Source: an uncultured Monoglobus sp.
GTDB lineage: Bacteria > Bacillota > Clostridia > Monoglobales > Monoglobaceae
Direction of reading: 5' to 3'
Assembly (NCBI GenBank): GCA_947585115.1
Contig: CANPWW010000001.1
Coordinates: 1 to 64,000, forward strand
Length of the DNA stretch: 64,000 nt
In this document: in pieces, positions 1-8,590 of the stretch
Layout of the letters: every line of letters begins with the position of its first letter
Position numbering within the stretch: position 1 is the stretch's first letter
Translations under genes and position numbers: made by a program
Notes under the pieces: model-generated
Databases searched by the model: none
Told to the model about the DNA's origin: nothing
Seen by the model: the letters and a program-made list of their open reading frames with translations, nothing else

Positions 1-1995
1 GTAGATCTCGGTGTCTATCTTAAAGCTGTCGGCCACCGCGGGGTGGATCTGGCCGATATAGCCGATGAGGTCGCCGCCCGCCGTTACCTTTGCGCATCTG
101 CCGGGGTGGTATGACGGATTTTCTTTTTCGGTCTCAAATATAACGTCAGAAACGTCCAGACGGCTCAAAAGATTCTGAACTATGCCCTTGAGGTCAAAGA
201 AATCGGTTTTGCCGTACATGCCGATAGCAACGATCTGCCGCTCGTCGGGCAGGGTCTCGCCGATCGGGTTGTATGTCATGCCCAGCTCGAAAATCTTGGC
301 CGATGAGGCTCTGCGGTTGTAGTTGACCTTGAGAGTTTTTATTATCGATGAGAGCATCGAGGTTCTCATAACACTGTTTTCCTCACCAAGAGGATTGGTG
401 ATCTTCACAACGCTGTCCATGGGAACTCGGGTCTGCTTAAACTCTTTGGGGTCGATGAACGAGTATGTCATAGCCTCGTACAGTCCGCAGCCTGTCAGCG
501 TGTTTTTGATACTGTCGACTATCTTCTGCTTAAAGGTCTTGCCGCCCACAACCACTCTGCCCTGCATCATGGTGACGGGCAGGTTGTCGTAGCCGTACAG
601 TCTGGCGACTTCCTCGGCGATGTCCGCCATGCTTTCTATGTCGCCGCGGAAGGTGGGAACGATCACATTGCCGTCCTTAACCTCAAACTCCAGGCGGCCG
701 AGGTATTCGACCATGTCGCTCTCGGGAATGTCGGTGCCAAGGAACTTGTTTATTTTTTCGGGCTCAAAGGGGAGCACGGTGTTTTGCTTTTTCATGGGAT
801 ACACGTCGATAACGCCGCCGACAACCTCGCCGCCGCCCATGTCATGAAGCAGCTCGCAGGCGCGGTTGATCGCGGGCAGGCAGTTCTCGCTGTCCAGACC
901 TTTTTCAAACAGGGCGGACGCGTCGGTCCTCATGCCCAGCGCTTTCGCGCCGCGGCGGACCAGCACCGGATTGAAGCACGCGCTCTCAAAAAGAACTGTC
1001 GTGGTGTCGTCTGTAACTTCGGAATTGGCTCCGCCCATAACGCCCGCCACGCCGATGGCGCGCTTCTCGTCGGATATGGCGATCATGCCCGATCTCAGCT
1101 CTCTGGGCTTGTCGTCCAGAGTTTCAAGCATCTCGCCGTTTCCGGCGTCACGCACGATTATCTTTCTGCCCTCAACATGGTCAAGGTCATAGGCGTGCAT
1201 CGGCTGGCCGTATTCCAGCATGATATAGTTGGTTATGTCAACCACGTTGTTGATCGCGCGGAGACCCGCGGCGGTCAGTCGGTTCTGCATCCATTTGGGC
1301 GAGGGGCCGATCTTGACGTTTTTGACCGCTCTGGCCGTGAATCTGGAGCAGAGCTTGCTGTCCGCGATCTCAACGGCGGCGTAGTCGTTCACGTCCTCGT
1401 CGTTGCCCGTGGCCTTTATCTCGGGAATTTTAAAATCCCTTGCGAAGGTGGCCGCGGTCTCGCGCGCGAGGCCTATTATGCTCATGCAGTCGGGGCGGTT
1501 CGATGTTATCTCAAATTCCGCCACGCTCTCGTCAAGACCCAGAGTGTGGGTGATGTCCTCGCCTATCGGAGTGTCGTCGGGCAGGATCAGTATTCCGGTG
1601 GCGCGCTCCTTGGAGATGCCAAGCTCGTCGGTCGAGCACATCATGCCGAAGCTCATAACGCCTCTGAGCTTGCCCTTGGTGATCTTAACGCCGCCGGGCA
1701 GGGTGCTCTTGTGTTTGGCGACCGGAACCACCGCGCCCTCGAACACGTTGGGCGCTCCGGTGACTATCTGTATTTCCTCGTCCCCCACGTCGACTTGGCA
1801 CACAACCAGTTTGTCAGCGTCGGGATGCTTTTCTATTTTTGTGATCTTGCCCACGACCACATTTTTGAACTCGGCTCCGAGATTTTTGATACCCTCAACG
1901 ATCGAGCCGCTCATGGTGAGCCGATCGGCGTATTCCTTTTCGGATATGCCGTCGGTGTTCATGTAGTCCTTGAGCCATGAAAGTGGTAAATTCAT
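1..1995 (-). CDS. pheT: Phenylalanine--tRNA ligase beta subunit (3' end beyond window)
   Basis: Minus-strand frame open from ATG at 1995 (MNLPLSWLKDYMN...) to the window edge; downstream of pheS on the same strand; N-terminal sequence typical of PheT. Absent from the ORF track because it is truncated. Confidence 0.9.
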   Translation of the reverse strand, partial: MNLPLSWLKDYMNTDGISEKEYADRLTMSGSIVEGIKNLGAEFKNVVVGKITKIEKHPDADKLVVCQVDVGDEEIQIVTGAPNVFEGAVVPVAKHKSTLPGGVKITKGKLRGVMSFGMMCSTDELGISKERATGILILPDDTPIGEDITHTLGLDESVAEFEITSNRPDCMSIIGLARETAATFARDFKIPEIKATGNDEDVNDYAAVEIADSKLCSRFTARAVKNVKIGPSPKWMQNRLTAAGLRAINNVVDITNYIMLEYGQPMHAYDLDHVEGRKIIVRDAGNGEMLETLDDKPRELRSGMIAISDEKRAIGVAGVMGGANSEVTDDTTTVLFESACFNPVLVRRGAKALGMRTDASALFEKGLDSENCLPAINRACELLHDMGGGEVVGGVIDVYPMKKQNTVLPFEPEKINKFLGTDIPESDMVEYLGRLEFEVKDGNVIVPTFRGDIESMADIAEEVARLYGYDNLPVTMMQGRVVVGGKTFKQKIVDSIKNTLTGCGLYEAMTYSFIDPKEFKQTRVPMDSVVKITNPLGEENSVMRTSMLSSIIKTLKVNYNRRASSAKIFELGMTYNPIGETLPDERQIVAIGMYGKTDFFDLKGIVQNLLSRLDVSDVIFETEKENPSYHPGRCAKVTAGGDLIGYIGQIHPAVADSFKIDTEIY

Positions 1996-2027
1996 ATATA
2001 TTCCTCCTACTGTTATATGTCTTGTTT

Positions 2028-2537
2028 TTAAAGATTATTCAGAAAATCTTTGACTTCGCGAGGGGTTTTCAGCGTTTCGGTCCGCTTTCCCGAAGCGGCT
2101 GCCCCGCGGATCGCGGAGCGGTATTTCCCGCGGTTTTTCCGTCCGTCGAGCAGCACCCAGCGCAAAAATTCAAGGTCGATCTTTTCGGGGCAGCCCTCGC
2201 CCATGTCGGGTCGGGATCTTCCGCGGTAGTTAAGATACCGCTTTATCACCCGAAACAGGCAGACGAATCGGTTAAAGTCCATAAATATGACCGTGTCCGC
2301 CATATTAAGGCGCTCATTAAACAGCACTCTCGTATAATTGCCGTCTATGACCCATTTTTCCCTCTCGAGAATGGGGCGCAGGGCGTTCCGTTTGTGTTCC
2401 CTGCTGCTTTCGACCCAGCCGGGCAGCCAGTGGAGCGCGTCCAGATGGGTCGGCTCGGTCCCGATTTTTTCGGCTATCCGCCGCGCCAGCGTGGATTTGC
2501 CCGCGCCCGAAAATCCGAATATCATTACTCGTTTCAT
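2028..2537 (-). CDS. P-loop kinase-like protein (DNA topology modulation / FlaR-type adenylate kinase-like)
   Basis: MKRVMIFGFSGAGKSTLARRIAEKIG Walker A (GFSGAGKST), HLDALHWLPGW and WVIDGNY motifs typical of this family. Confidence 0.8.
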   Translation of the reverse strand: MKRVMIFGFSGAGKSTLARRIAEKIGTEPTHLDALHWLPGWVESSREHKRNALRPILEREKWVIDGNYTRVLFNERLNMADTVIFMDFNRFVCLFRVIKRYLNYRGRSRPDMGEGCPEKIDLEFLRWVLLDGRKNRGKYRSAIRGAAASGKRTETLKTPREVKDFLNNL

Positions 2538-2575
2538 ATAATCATTTCGAATAAACGTTTTGTATCATAAATATT

Positions 2576-3601
2576 TTATATCTTAAATTGCTTTAAAAAC
2601 TGAAGGTCGTTTTCATAGAACAGGCGCAGGTCCTTTATTCCGTAGCGGAACATGGTCACGCGCTCAAGTCCCATGCCGAACGCGAAGCCCGAATATACCT
2701 CGGGGTCAATGCCGCAGTTGCGCAGCACCTTGGGGTGAACCATTCCGCAGCCCAGTATCTCGATCCAGCCCTCGCCTTTGCAGATATTGCAGCCTTTGCC
2801 CTTGCAGTTGAAGCACGAGATGTCGACCTCGGCGCTGGGCTCGGTGAAGGGGAAATGGTGGGGACGGAAACGGAGCCTCGTGTCGTCGCCGTACAGCTTT
2901 TTCGCGAATACCTCGAGCGTTCCTTTAAGGTCGGCCATCGTTATGCCCTTGTCGATAACGAGACCCTCGACCTGGTGGAACACAGGCGAGTGAGTGGCGT
3001 CTACCGTGTCGCTTCTGTAAACTCTGCCGGGCGAGATTATGCGTATGGGCGGCTTTTGCTTTTCCATAACGCGCACCTGTACCGGAGAGGTCTGGGTCCT
3101 GAGCAGCACATTGTCGCTTATATAAAATGTGTCCTGCGTGTCTCTCGCGGGGTGGTCGGGCGGCAGATTCAGCGCCTCGAAATTATAGTAGTCAAGCTCG
3201 ACCTCGGGGCCCTCAACTATCGAGAATCCCATGCCGATAAAAATGTCCTGCAGATCGTCGAGCACCGTGGTAAGCGGATGCTTGGCGCCCGTCTCGGGCT
3301 TTCTACCCGGCAGCGCCACGTCGATGGTCTCGGCCTTGAGCTTCATTTCCTTCGCCAGCTCGGTCAGCGCTTTTTTCTTTTCCTCAAGAGCGCTCTCGAT
3401 TCCCGAGCGCACCTTGTTCGCCAGCTGTCCTATCACGGGGCGCTCCTCTTTGGAGAGCTTGCCCATGCCTTTCATAACCGCGGTGAGCTCGCCTTTCTTG
3501 CCGAGATATTTGACTCTGAGCGTCTCAAGGGTGTTTAAGTCCGCCGCGTTTTTGAGCTCGCTTTCGGCGCTCAGTTTTATACTGTTTAACCGGTCTTTCA
3601 T
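2576..3601 (-). CDS. pheS: Phenylalanine--tRNA ligase alpha subunit
   Basis: [32 protein letters not shown]..., [34 protein letters not shown] class II aaRS motifs. ORF extends to 3628, but MKDRLNSIK at 3601 is the likely start. Confidence 0.95.
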   Translation of the reverse strand: MKDRLNSIKLSAESELKNAADLNTLETLRVKYLGKKGELTAVMKGMGKLSKEERPVIGQLANKVRSGIESALEEKKKALTELAKEMKLKAETIDVALPGRKPETGAKHPLTTVLDDLQDIFIGMGFSIVEGPEVELDYYNFEALNLPPDHPARDTQDTFYISDNVLLRTQTSPVQVRVMEKQKPPIRIISPGRVYRSDTVDATHSPVFHQVEGLVIDKGITMADLKGTLEVFAKKLYGDDTRLRFRPHHFPFTEPSAEVDISCFNCKGKGCNICKGEGWIEILGCGMVHPKVLRNCGIDPEVYSGFAFGMGLERVTMFRYGIKDLRLFYENDLQFLKQFKI

Positions 3602-3810
3602 TATATAACCTCCCAATAGTGTTTTCACAAATTGTCATCTAAATATTTTAACATATAAAATTACATATTTCAAGCCAAAATAATAAATTTTGTAAGATAA
3701 TTTTTCTGTGATGTCAATAGAGTAACCGAAGTCGGCCGCAGGGCTGCCGGACAGCATGAAACGCGGTGCGGCAGTCTGCTCCGCGAGAATTTGAAATATG
3801 ATAAAAATAT

Positions 3811-4713
3811 TTAAAAATCCATATCTTTAACAGAACAACTGTTTGAATCCAATTTTTCTAACACCCGCTCAACAGGCGCGTCAATGCAGATTGACCTCTG
3901 CGCGATTTCGCGCGGGCATACCGCCTCTCCATAGTTTACGCAGGCGTATTTTGCCAATGTGTTTTGCGCTGTCATGCGCCAAAACGGGTATTTTATAATG
4001 ACCGGCGTATTGTAGCCGACGCCGAGTTCGAGGAATAAAATTCGCTTTCCGCTGCGCGTTTGCAGGAAATTTTCATATCGCTTTGCCGCCTCGATCCAGC
4101 CGCCGTCCTCAACAAATTTGTCGTCGGCGCGCAGATTCATCGTCAGCGGACTGCCGCAGTACGGGCAGACCGGCAATAATTCGGACGGAACGCGCATATA
4201 CTTTTGCTCGGCGATCATAGTGCGTATGATTTCCTCGTTGTCGAATGTCTCGCTGCGGCACGGAACGGAGCATTGAAAAAGTCCGTAATCACCCTGCGTG
4301 TAAAACAGCCGCGTTTTATCGAAGCCGGCTTTTTGAAAGCAGTGATCGACATTTGTTGTTATCACAAAATAATCCTTGTCTTTTACCAATGAAAACAGTT
4401 CATCATAGATAGGTTTCGGCGCGTCCGTATAGCGGTTTATGAAAATGTACCGCGACCAATACGCCCAGTGTTCCTCGGGAGTTTCAAACGGATAAAAACC
4501 GCCGGAATACATATCGGCAAAGCCGTATTTATTTATAAAATCCGAAAAATATTTCTTGAACCTTTCGCCCGAATAAGTAAAGCCCGCCGCGGTCGAAAGT
4601 CCCGCGCCCGCGCCGATCACAACCGCTTCGGCGGCGCCCAAAGCGTCTTTCAGGCGCTTAATATTTTCCGAGCAGCTTCCGGTAGATCTCGTGATCGACG
4701 TCCTTGAAAACAT
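3811..4713 (-). CDS. SirTM-like class M sirtuin (putative protein ADP-ribosyltransferase)
   Basis: GAGAGLSTAAGF NAD-binding motif, TTNVDH, YTQGDYG (QG where canonical sirtuins have HG), Cys pairs CSVPC and CPYC; adjacent to a macrodomain gene. Start uncertain: the ORF overlaps the macrodomain gene by 56 bp. Confidence 0.8.
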   Translation of the reverse strand: MFSRTSITRSTGSCSENIKRLKDALGAAEAVVIGAGAGLSTAAGFTYSGERFKKYFSDFINKYGFADMYSGGFYPFETPEEHWAYWSRYIFINRYTDAPKPIYDELFSLVKDKDYFVITTNVDHCFQKAGFDKTRLFYTQGDYGLFQCSVPCRSETFDNEEIIRTMIAEQKYMRVPSELLPVCPYCGSPLTMNLRADDKFVEDGGWIEAAKRYENFLQTRSGKRILFLELGVGYNTPVIIKYPFWRMTAQNTLAKYACVNYGEAVCPREIAQRSICIDAPVERVLEKLDSNSCSVKDMDF

Positions 4714-5437
4714 TGAATATCACCTCGTTTTTACTTTCTGTTCGCTCCCTGTATTCCTTCACGGTTTTTACCGCGATCTCCGCCGCCTTGTCGTTCGGGA
4801 AATGAAATTCGCCCGTGGAAATGCAGCAGAACGCGATGCTTTTCACATCGTTTTTATCGGCGATTTCCAAACAGGAACGGTAGCATGACGCGAGCAGGCT
4901 TTTGTCCGTTTCCGACAGCGCGCCGCGCACGATCGGGCCGACCGTGTGAATGACATAATCGCACGGCAGATTATATGCGGACGTGATTTTCGCGCCGCCC
5001 GTTTGTTCCTTATGACCCTGCTCTTTCATGATCCGCGCGCACTCAAGACGAAGCTGCACCCCGGCGTAGGTATGAATAACGTTGTCGATACAGCCGTGAC
5101 ACGGCACAAAGCAGCCGAGCATCTGCGAATTTGCGGCGTTCACGATCGCGCCGCATTTGAGCGTGGTAATATCTCCCTGCCAAAGATAGATCCCGTCAGC
5201 AACGGGCGTTAGATCCGTAATGTCGGTAACGCCTTTACCTGCAATTTCCTTCCGCAAATATTCGTTCTGAATTTTAAGAAAATCCTCATCGGTTTCTTTG
5301 GGCATACGAATGTTGAAAAGCGAGCGGAGAAAATTTTTCCGTTCCGCTTCGCTCCGCGGTATAGCTAAGTTACTATACCGCGGCTGCTCGGCTATGAGCC
5401 GCTCGATTAAAAATTTTTGTCTTTCACTTTGTGTCAT
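4658..5437 (-). CDS. Macrodomain protein, zinc-dependent type (putative ADP-ribosyl hydrolase)
   Basis: GAIVNAANSQMLGCFVPCHGCIDNVIHTYAG, ITSAYNLPCDYVIHTVGP, IAFCCISTGEFHFPNDKAAEIA; the PCHGCIDN segment matches Zn-macrodomains co-occurring with SirTM. Confidence 0.87.
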   Translation of the reverse strand: MTQSERQKFLIERLIAEQPRYSNLAIPRSEAERKNFLRSLFNIRMPKETDEDFLKIQNEYLRKEIAGKGVTDITDLTPVADGIYLWQGDITTLKCGAIVNAANSQMLGCFVPCHGCIDNVIHTYAGVQLRLECARIMKEQGHKEQTGGAKITSAYNLPCDYVIHTVGPIVRGALSETDKSLLASCYRSCLEIADKNDVKSIAFCCISTGEFHFPNDKAAEIAVKTVKEYRERTESKNEVIFNVFKDVDHEIYRKLLGKY

Positions 5438-5438
5438 A

Positions 5439-6056
5439 CTATCCTCTCTTTTCCACAGCGTGAACCGGACAAACCGAGTAGCAGTTACCGCAGTGCAGAC
5501 AATGCTCCTGCTGTATTTGATACGGTTTTCCCGAAGCTATACATCTTTGAGGGCAGTCTTTCACGCATTTCCCGCAGCCGATACAAGCGTCCGTAATCGT
5601 GTATCCCTTAAAGGTTACCTGTCCGTTTCCGATAACATATTTCTCTCGGAAAATCGGATTTACTCCGAGATTGAAATATTCTATTTCCGCGTCCGTTATC
5701 TCAAACACAATTCCCGCAAGATAACGCGTATCGCCGGGATATACGTTCGCCAGATACGGCTGTTCCTCAAATATGGCGTCGATCCGTGCCCTTTGTTCGG
5801 TTTCGGGAGAGGGAACGGCTTTCGCGGACAAACGTATCATTTCTTTATACTTCGTATATCCGAGAACCTGAACGCGCCCGTCTGTCATCAGCTCCTTGCA
5901 AAACGCCTTTCCCTTAGCGGTAAAAAAATACATCGCTTCCGTTTCATAGTGAATTGCGGAAATATTGCGTATCTGCGGCGCGCCGTTTTCGTCAACTGTG
6001 GCGAACGCGAGCACGCCAACGTATTCTAATTTCTTTAAGCAAGTTTGTGCATCCAT
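5439..6056 (-). CDS. Pyridoxamine 5'-phosphate oxidase-like flavoprotein fused to a 2[4Fe-4S] ferredoxin domain
   Basis: N-terminal PPOX-like (VLAFATVDENGAPQIRNISAIHYE), C-terminal CIGCGKCVKDCP and CLHCGNCYSVCP. Start overlaps the nitroreductase stop (TAATG). Confidence 0.85.
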   Translation of the reverse strand: MDAQTCLKKLEYVGVLAFATVDENGAPQIRNISAIHYETEAMYFFTAKGKAFCKELMTDGRVQVLGYTKYKEMIRLSAKAVPSPETEQRARIDAIFEEQPYLANVYPGDTRYLAGIVFEITDAEIEYFNLGVNPIFREKYVIGNGQVTFKGYTITDACIGCGKCVKDCPQRCIASGKPYQIQQEHCLHCGNCYSVCPVHAVEKRG

Positions 6057-6646
6057 TATATCTCACCTCGTTCAATAATCATGCTCCGATGAGCCTTTCT
6101 CGGCTTCGGCTGCGGATATTCGCCGTCGCAATAGCCGAGAGTTACAAAGCAGCGCGCGATATAGTTTTCCGGCACTCCCCATTCCTTTAACAGCACCGCG
6201 CCTGCTGCGTTGTCGAAGGTCTCCTCCGCGCGCGAAACGATGCACGAGGATATACCGAGGTCAAACGCCTCCATTTGCATCGTCTGAGCGCAGCAGAACG
6301 CGTCGGGAATGCCGAATATAAAATTTCTCTGCGCGAACACAATACACAGCGACGGCGCGCCGTAAAAACCGCTCTTGATTGAGGGATCGTCAATCACGCT
6401 CGGATGCTCTTTTGAAACATACGAACCTATAAGACGGCTTCGGTCAAATTTCGCCATGTTCATTCTTCCGAGCTTTTCCACTATATCCGCGTTATGTATG
6501 CCGATGATCACGCTTCGCTGACCGCCGCCCGCGTTTGGGGCGTATGTTCCGGCTTCTATTATTTTTTCAAGATATTCGCGCGGGATCTGCTTAGCCGTAT
6601 ATTTGCGGACAGACCGCCGCGCCCTTACCGCGTCTAACAATTCCAT
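6056..6646 (-). CDS. Nitroreductase family protein
   Basis: MELLDAVRARRSVRKYTAKQIPREYLEKIIEAGTYAPNAGG; LGISSCIVSRAEE; typical nitroreductase fold motifs. Confidence 0.88.
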   Translation of the reverse strand: MELLDAVRARRSVRKYTAKQIPREYLEKIIEAGTYAPNAGGGQRSVIIGIHNADIVEKLGRMNMAKFDRSRLIGSYVSKEHPSVIDDPSIKSGFYGAPSLCIVFAQRNFIFGIPDAFCCAQTMQMEAFDLGISSCIVSRAEETFDNAAGAVLLKEWGVPENYIARCFVTLGYCDGEYPQPKPRKAHRSMIIERGEI

Positions 6647-6667
6647 AATATCATATCCTTTATCGAA

Positions 6668-7699
6668 TTACAACTCTTTCCAGCATTGCGGGTCGGCGGA
6701 GTAAAAGCTGCCGTTCGTCCCTTTGGCCACGGCGGGACAGCCGCGACACCACGCTTTCAGTTCGCATTTTCCGCATTTGATGAATTTATCATAGTTCCGA
6801 TATTGTTCTGTTTCGCATACCCACACATCGGCGAGCCTGTCCTCAAGCGCGTTGCCGACCTTGCTTTCCGCCACGCGTCGGCAGGTGTAAATATCGCCCG
6901 TCGGCAAAATCGTGATATGGCAGTTACCGCAGTTGCATCCGCCGTAAATCATGCCGTCCTTTGCCGTTTCGGGAATTTTAAACTCGCCGGTTTCGTATTC
7001 GTAGAGAGTCCAGAGATGATCTTTTTTGTTGAAGTAGGTCTTGCAGCCCGCGGCTTTGTATTCCTTGAATTTTTTATCGCATACCTTCAGCAGATTACGG
7101 TAATCCTGCGGTGACATATTCGTGTTTAGCTCGCCGCCGCTCGGAACGTATCGGGAAAAGGCGAATACGTTTACTCCCGCCGCAACCGCAGCGTCGATAA
7201 TTCCGGGCACTTCCGCCATGTTATCGGCCGAAACCGTAGTCATTACAACGCTGCGTATTCCCGCGCGGTTAATACAGCCGATTTTATCTATCGTGCAGTC
7301 AAACGAACCGGGTTTTCTGAACCAATCGTGGGTCTCGCGGAGCCCGTCAAGGGAAAGCTGATATTTCTCGCAGCCGTATGATTTTAATTTTCGGCATACA
7401 TTGTCGTCAAGATGAAACGGATTTCCCATAATGGTAAACGGAATGTCGTGCTCGCGTATCAGCTTTAACAGCCGCCAAAAGTCGGGGTGCAAAATCGGGT
7501 CGCCGCCGGTGATATAGAAATACGGCAGTCTGTCATACATTTCGCAGAAATCAAGACAGTTATAAAACGTGTCTCGCATCTGCTCCCACGTCATTGAAAC
7601 AAGCGGCTTATCGTCGCTGCCCGAAAATATATAGCAATGCTTGCAGCGTTGGTCGCATACGTCTGTGATGTGCCATTGAAAAGAAAAGTATTGTTTCAT
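6668..7699 (-). CDS. Radical SAM/SPASM protein, putative peptide maturase (ACGX-type system)
   Basis: HITDVCDQRCKHCYIF (CxxxCxxC), SPASM-like C-terminus CGNCHITILPTGDIYTC...CGKCELKAWCRGCPAVA; immediately downstream of a small Cys-repeat peptide gene. Confidence 0.9.
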   Translation of the reverse strand: MKQYFSFQWHITDVCDQRCKHCYIFSGSDDKPLVSMTWEQMRDTFYNCLDFCEMYDRLPYFYITGGDPILHPDFWRLLKLIREHDIPFTIMGNPFHLDDNVCRKLKSYGCEKYQLSLDGLRETHDWFRKPGSFDCTIDKIGCINRAGIRSVVMTTVSADNMAEVPGIIDAAVAAGVNVFAFSRYVPSGGELNTNMSPQDYRNLLKVCDKKFKEYKAAGCKTYFNKKDHLWTLYEYETGEFKIPETAKDGMIYGGCNCGNCHITILPTGDIYTCRRVAESKVGNALEDRLADVWVCETEQYRNYDKFIKCGKCELKAWCRGCPAVAKGTNGSFYSADPQCWKEL

Positions 7700-7792
7700 A
7701 TTTTTGCCCCTTTATATAATCGTTTTACCGAATAATAATCGAGATCTTCCGACGGGATCGCTCCCGTCGGAGATGATTTAGGAACGAACAAA

Positions 7793-7978
7793 TTATTTGT
7801 CCGCCGCGCCGCAGGCGCTGCCGCAGGCCGCGGGCTTTTCGTCGGGCTTGTCCGCCGCGCCGCAGGCGCTGCCGCAGGCCGCCGGCTTCTCGTCGGGCTT
7901 ATCCGCCGCGCCGCAGGCGGCACCGCAGGCCGAGCCCGCCTTTTTGTCCGTCCAGTCCGAAAGATTTGAAAGAGCCAT
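7793..7978 (-). CDS. ACGX-repeat RiPP-like precursor peptide (61 aa)
   Basis: MALSNLSDWTDKKAGSACGAACGAADKPDEKPAACGSACGAADKPDEKPAACGSACGAADK; RBS aaggaggt upstream of ATG; near-identical 17-aa repeats PDEKPAACGSACGAADK. Confidence 0.85.
   Translation of the reverse strand: MALSNLSDWTDKKAGSACGAACGAADKPDEKPAACGSACGAADKPDEKPAACGSACGAADK
7798..7942. repeat. 51-bp direct repeat, two full units plus a partial third, inside the precursor gene
   Basis: Units at 7798-7848 and 7849-7899, partial from 7900 (tgtccgccgcgccgcaggcgctgccgcaggccgc...). Confidence 0.9.
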
Positions 7979-8109
7979 GTCATGACCTCCTTATGTTTAT
8001 TCGGGTCACCCCGTGCTCATATTCTTGCACATATTTTCCTCCGGCGCAAGTACGCACATTTTTGTAACTTTTGCGTTTTTATGGGGTTTTTGGATAAAAA
8101 ATTTTTCTA

Positions 8110-8138
8110 TTGAATTTTTATGAGTGCTACGGTATAAT
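8110..8138 (+). promoter_or_regulatory. Sigma-A-type promoter of the HxlR gene
   Basis: TTGAAT-17 bp-TATAAT. Confidence 0.65.
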
Positions 8139-8179
8139 ATGAGTGTAACATTATTTTTTAATGTAACGGAGGTATTATT

Positions 8180-8509
8180 ATGAAAACAAAAGCGGAAATT
8201 ATTCCCGAATGTCCAGTTGCGACAACCGTGCAGCTGATCGGAAACAAGTGGAAACTTCTTATTATACGAAATCTGCTCGACCGTCCGTGGCGTTTTAATG
8301 AGCTTCAAAGAAATCTGGACGGTATCAGTCAAAAGGTGCTGACAGACAGTTTGCGGTCTATGGAAAGCGACGGTCTGATCACCCGCACCGTTTATCCCGA
8401 AGTTCCGCCGAGAGTGGAATACGCTCTGTCGGAACTGGGAGCGACACTGAAGCCTATTTTGGACACTATGAAAGCGTGGGGTGAGAGTTATAAAAAGAGA
8501 ACGGAATAA
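8180..8509 (+). CDS. HxlR-family winged-helix transcriptional regulator
   Basis: CPVATTVQLIGNKWKLLIIRNLLDRPWRFNELQRNLDGISQKVLTDSLRSMESDGLITRTVYPEVPPRVEYALSELG. Confidence 0.93.
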   Translation: MKTKAEIIPECPVATTVQLIGNKWKLLIIRNLLDRPWRFNELQRNLDGISQKVLTDSLRSMESDGLITRTVYPEVPPRVEYALSELGATLKPILDTMKAWGESYKKRTE

Positions 8510-8551
8510 AATGTTAAAGAAGCTGTTGTTTTAGGGCTTTAAATAATTAAG

Positions 8552-8580
8552 GGTGTTAAGCCGTTTTTCGGCTTAACACC
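8552..8580. terminator. Intrinsic terminator between convergent genes
   Basis: GGTGTTAAGCCG-TTTTT-CGGCTTAACACC followed by ACTTTTT. Confidence 0.85.
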
Positions 8581-8590
8581 ACTTTTTGTC

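Noticed and set aside
784-1980. 398-aa plus-strand ORF
   Set aside because: Antisense to pheT; composition (many H/V/R/A) is typical of a shadow frame of a GC-rich coding gene.
3602-3810. T-box leader upstream of pheS
   Set aside because: No T-box consensus (TGGNACCGCG) or specifier-loop architecture visible in the minus-strand leader.
3811-4713. Ordinary Sir2 protein deacetylase (CobB/SRT)
   Set aside because: QG replaces the catalytic HG motif and the gene sits next to a Zn-macrodomain, favouring the class-M ADP-ribosyltransferase type.
7696-7983. 95-aa minus-strand ORF rich in Arg/Pro/Ala overlapping the repeat peptide
   Set aside because: Alternative frame of the 51-bp repeats; the ACGX frame has the RBS and the family-like sequence.
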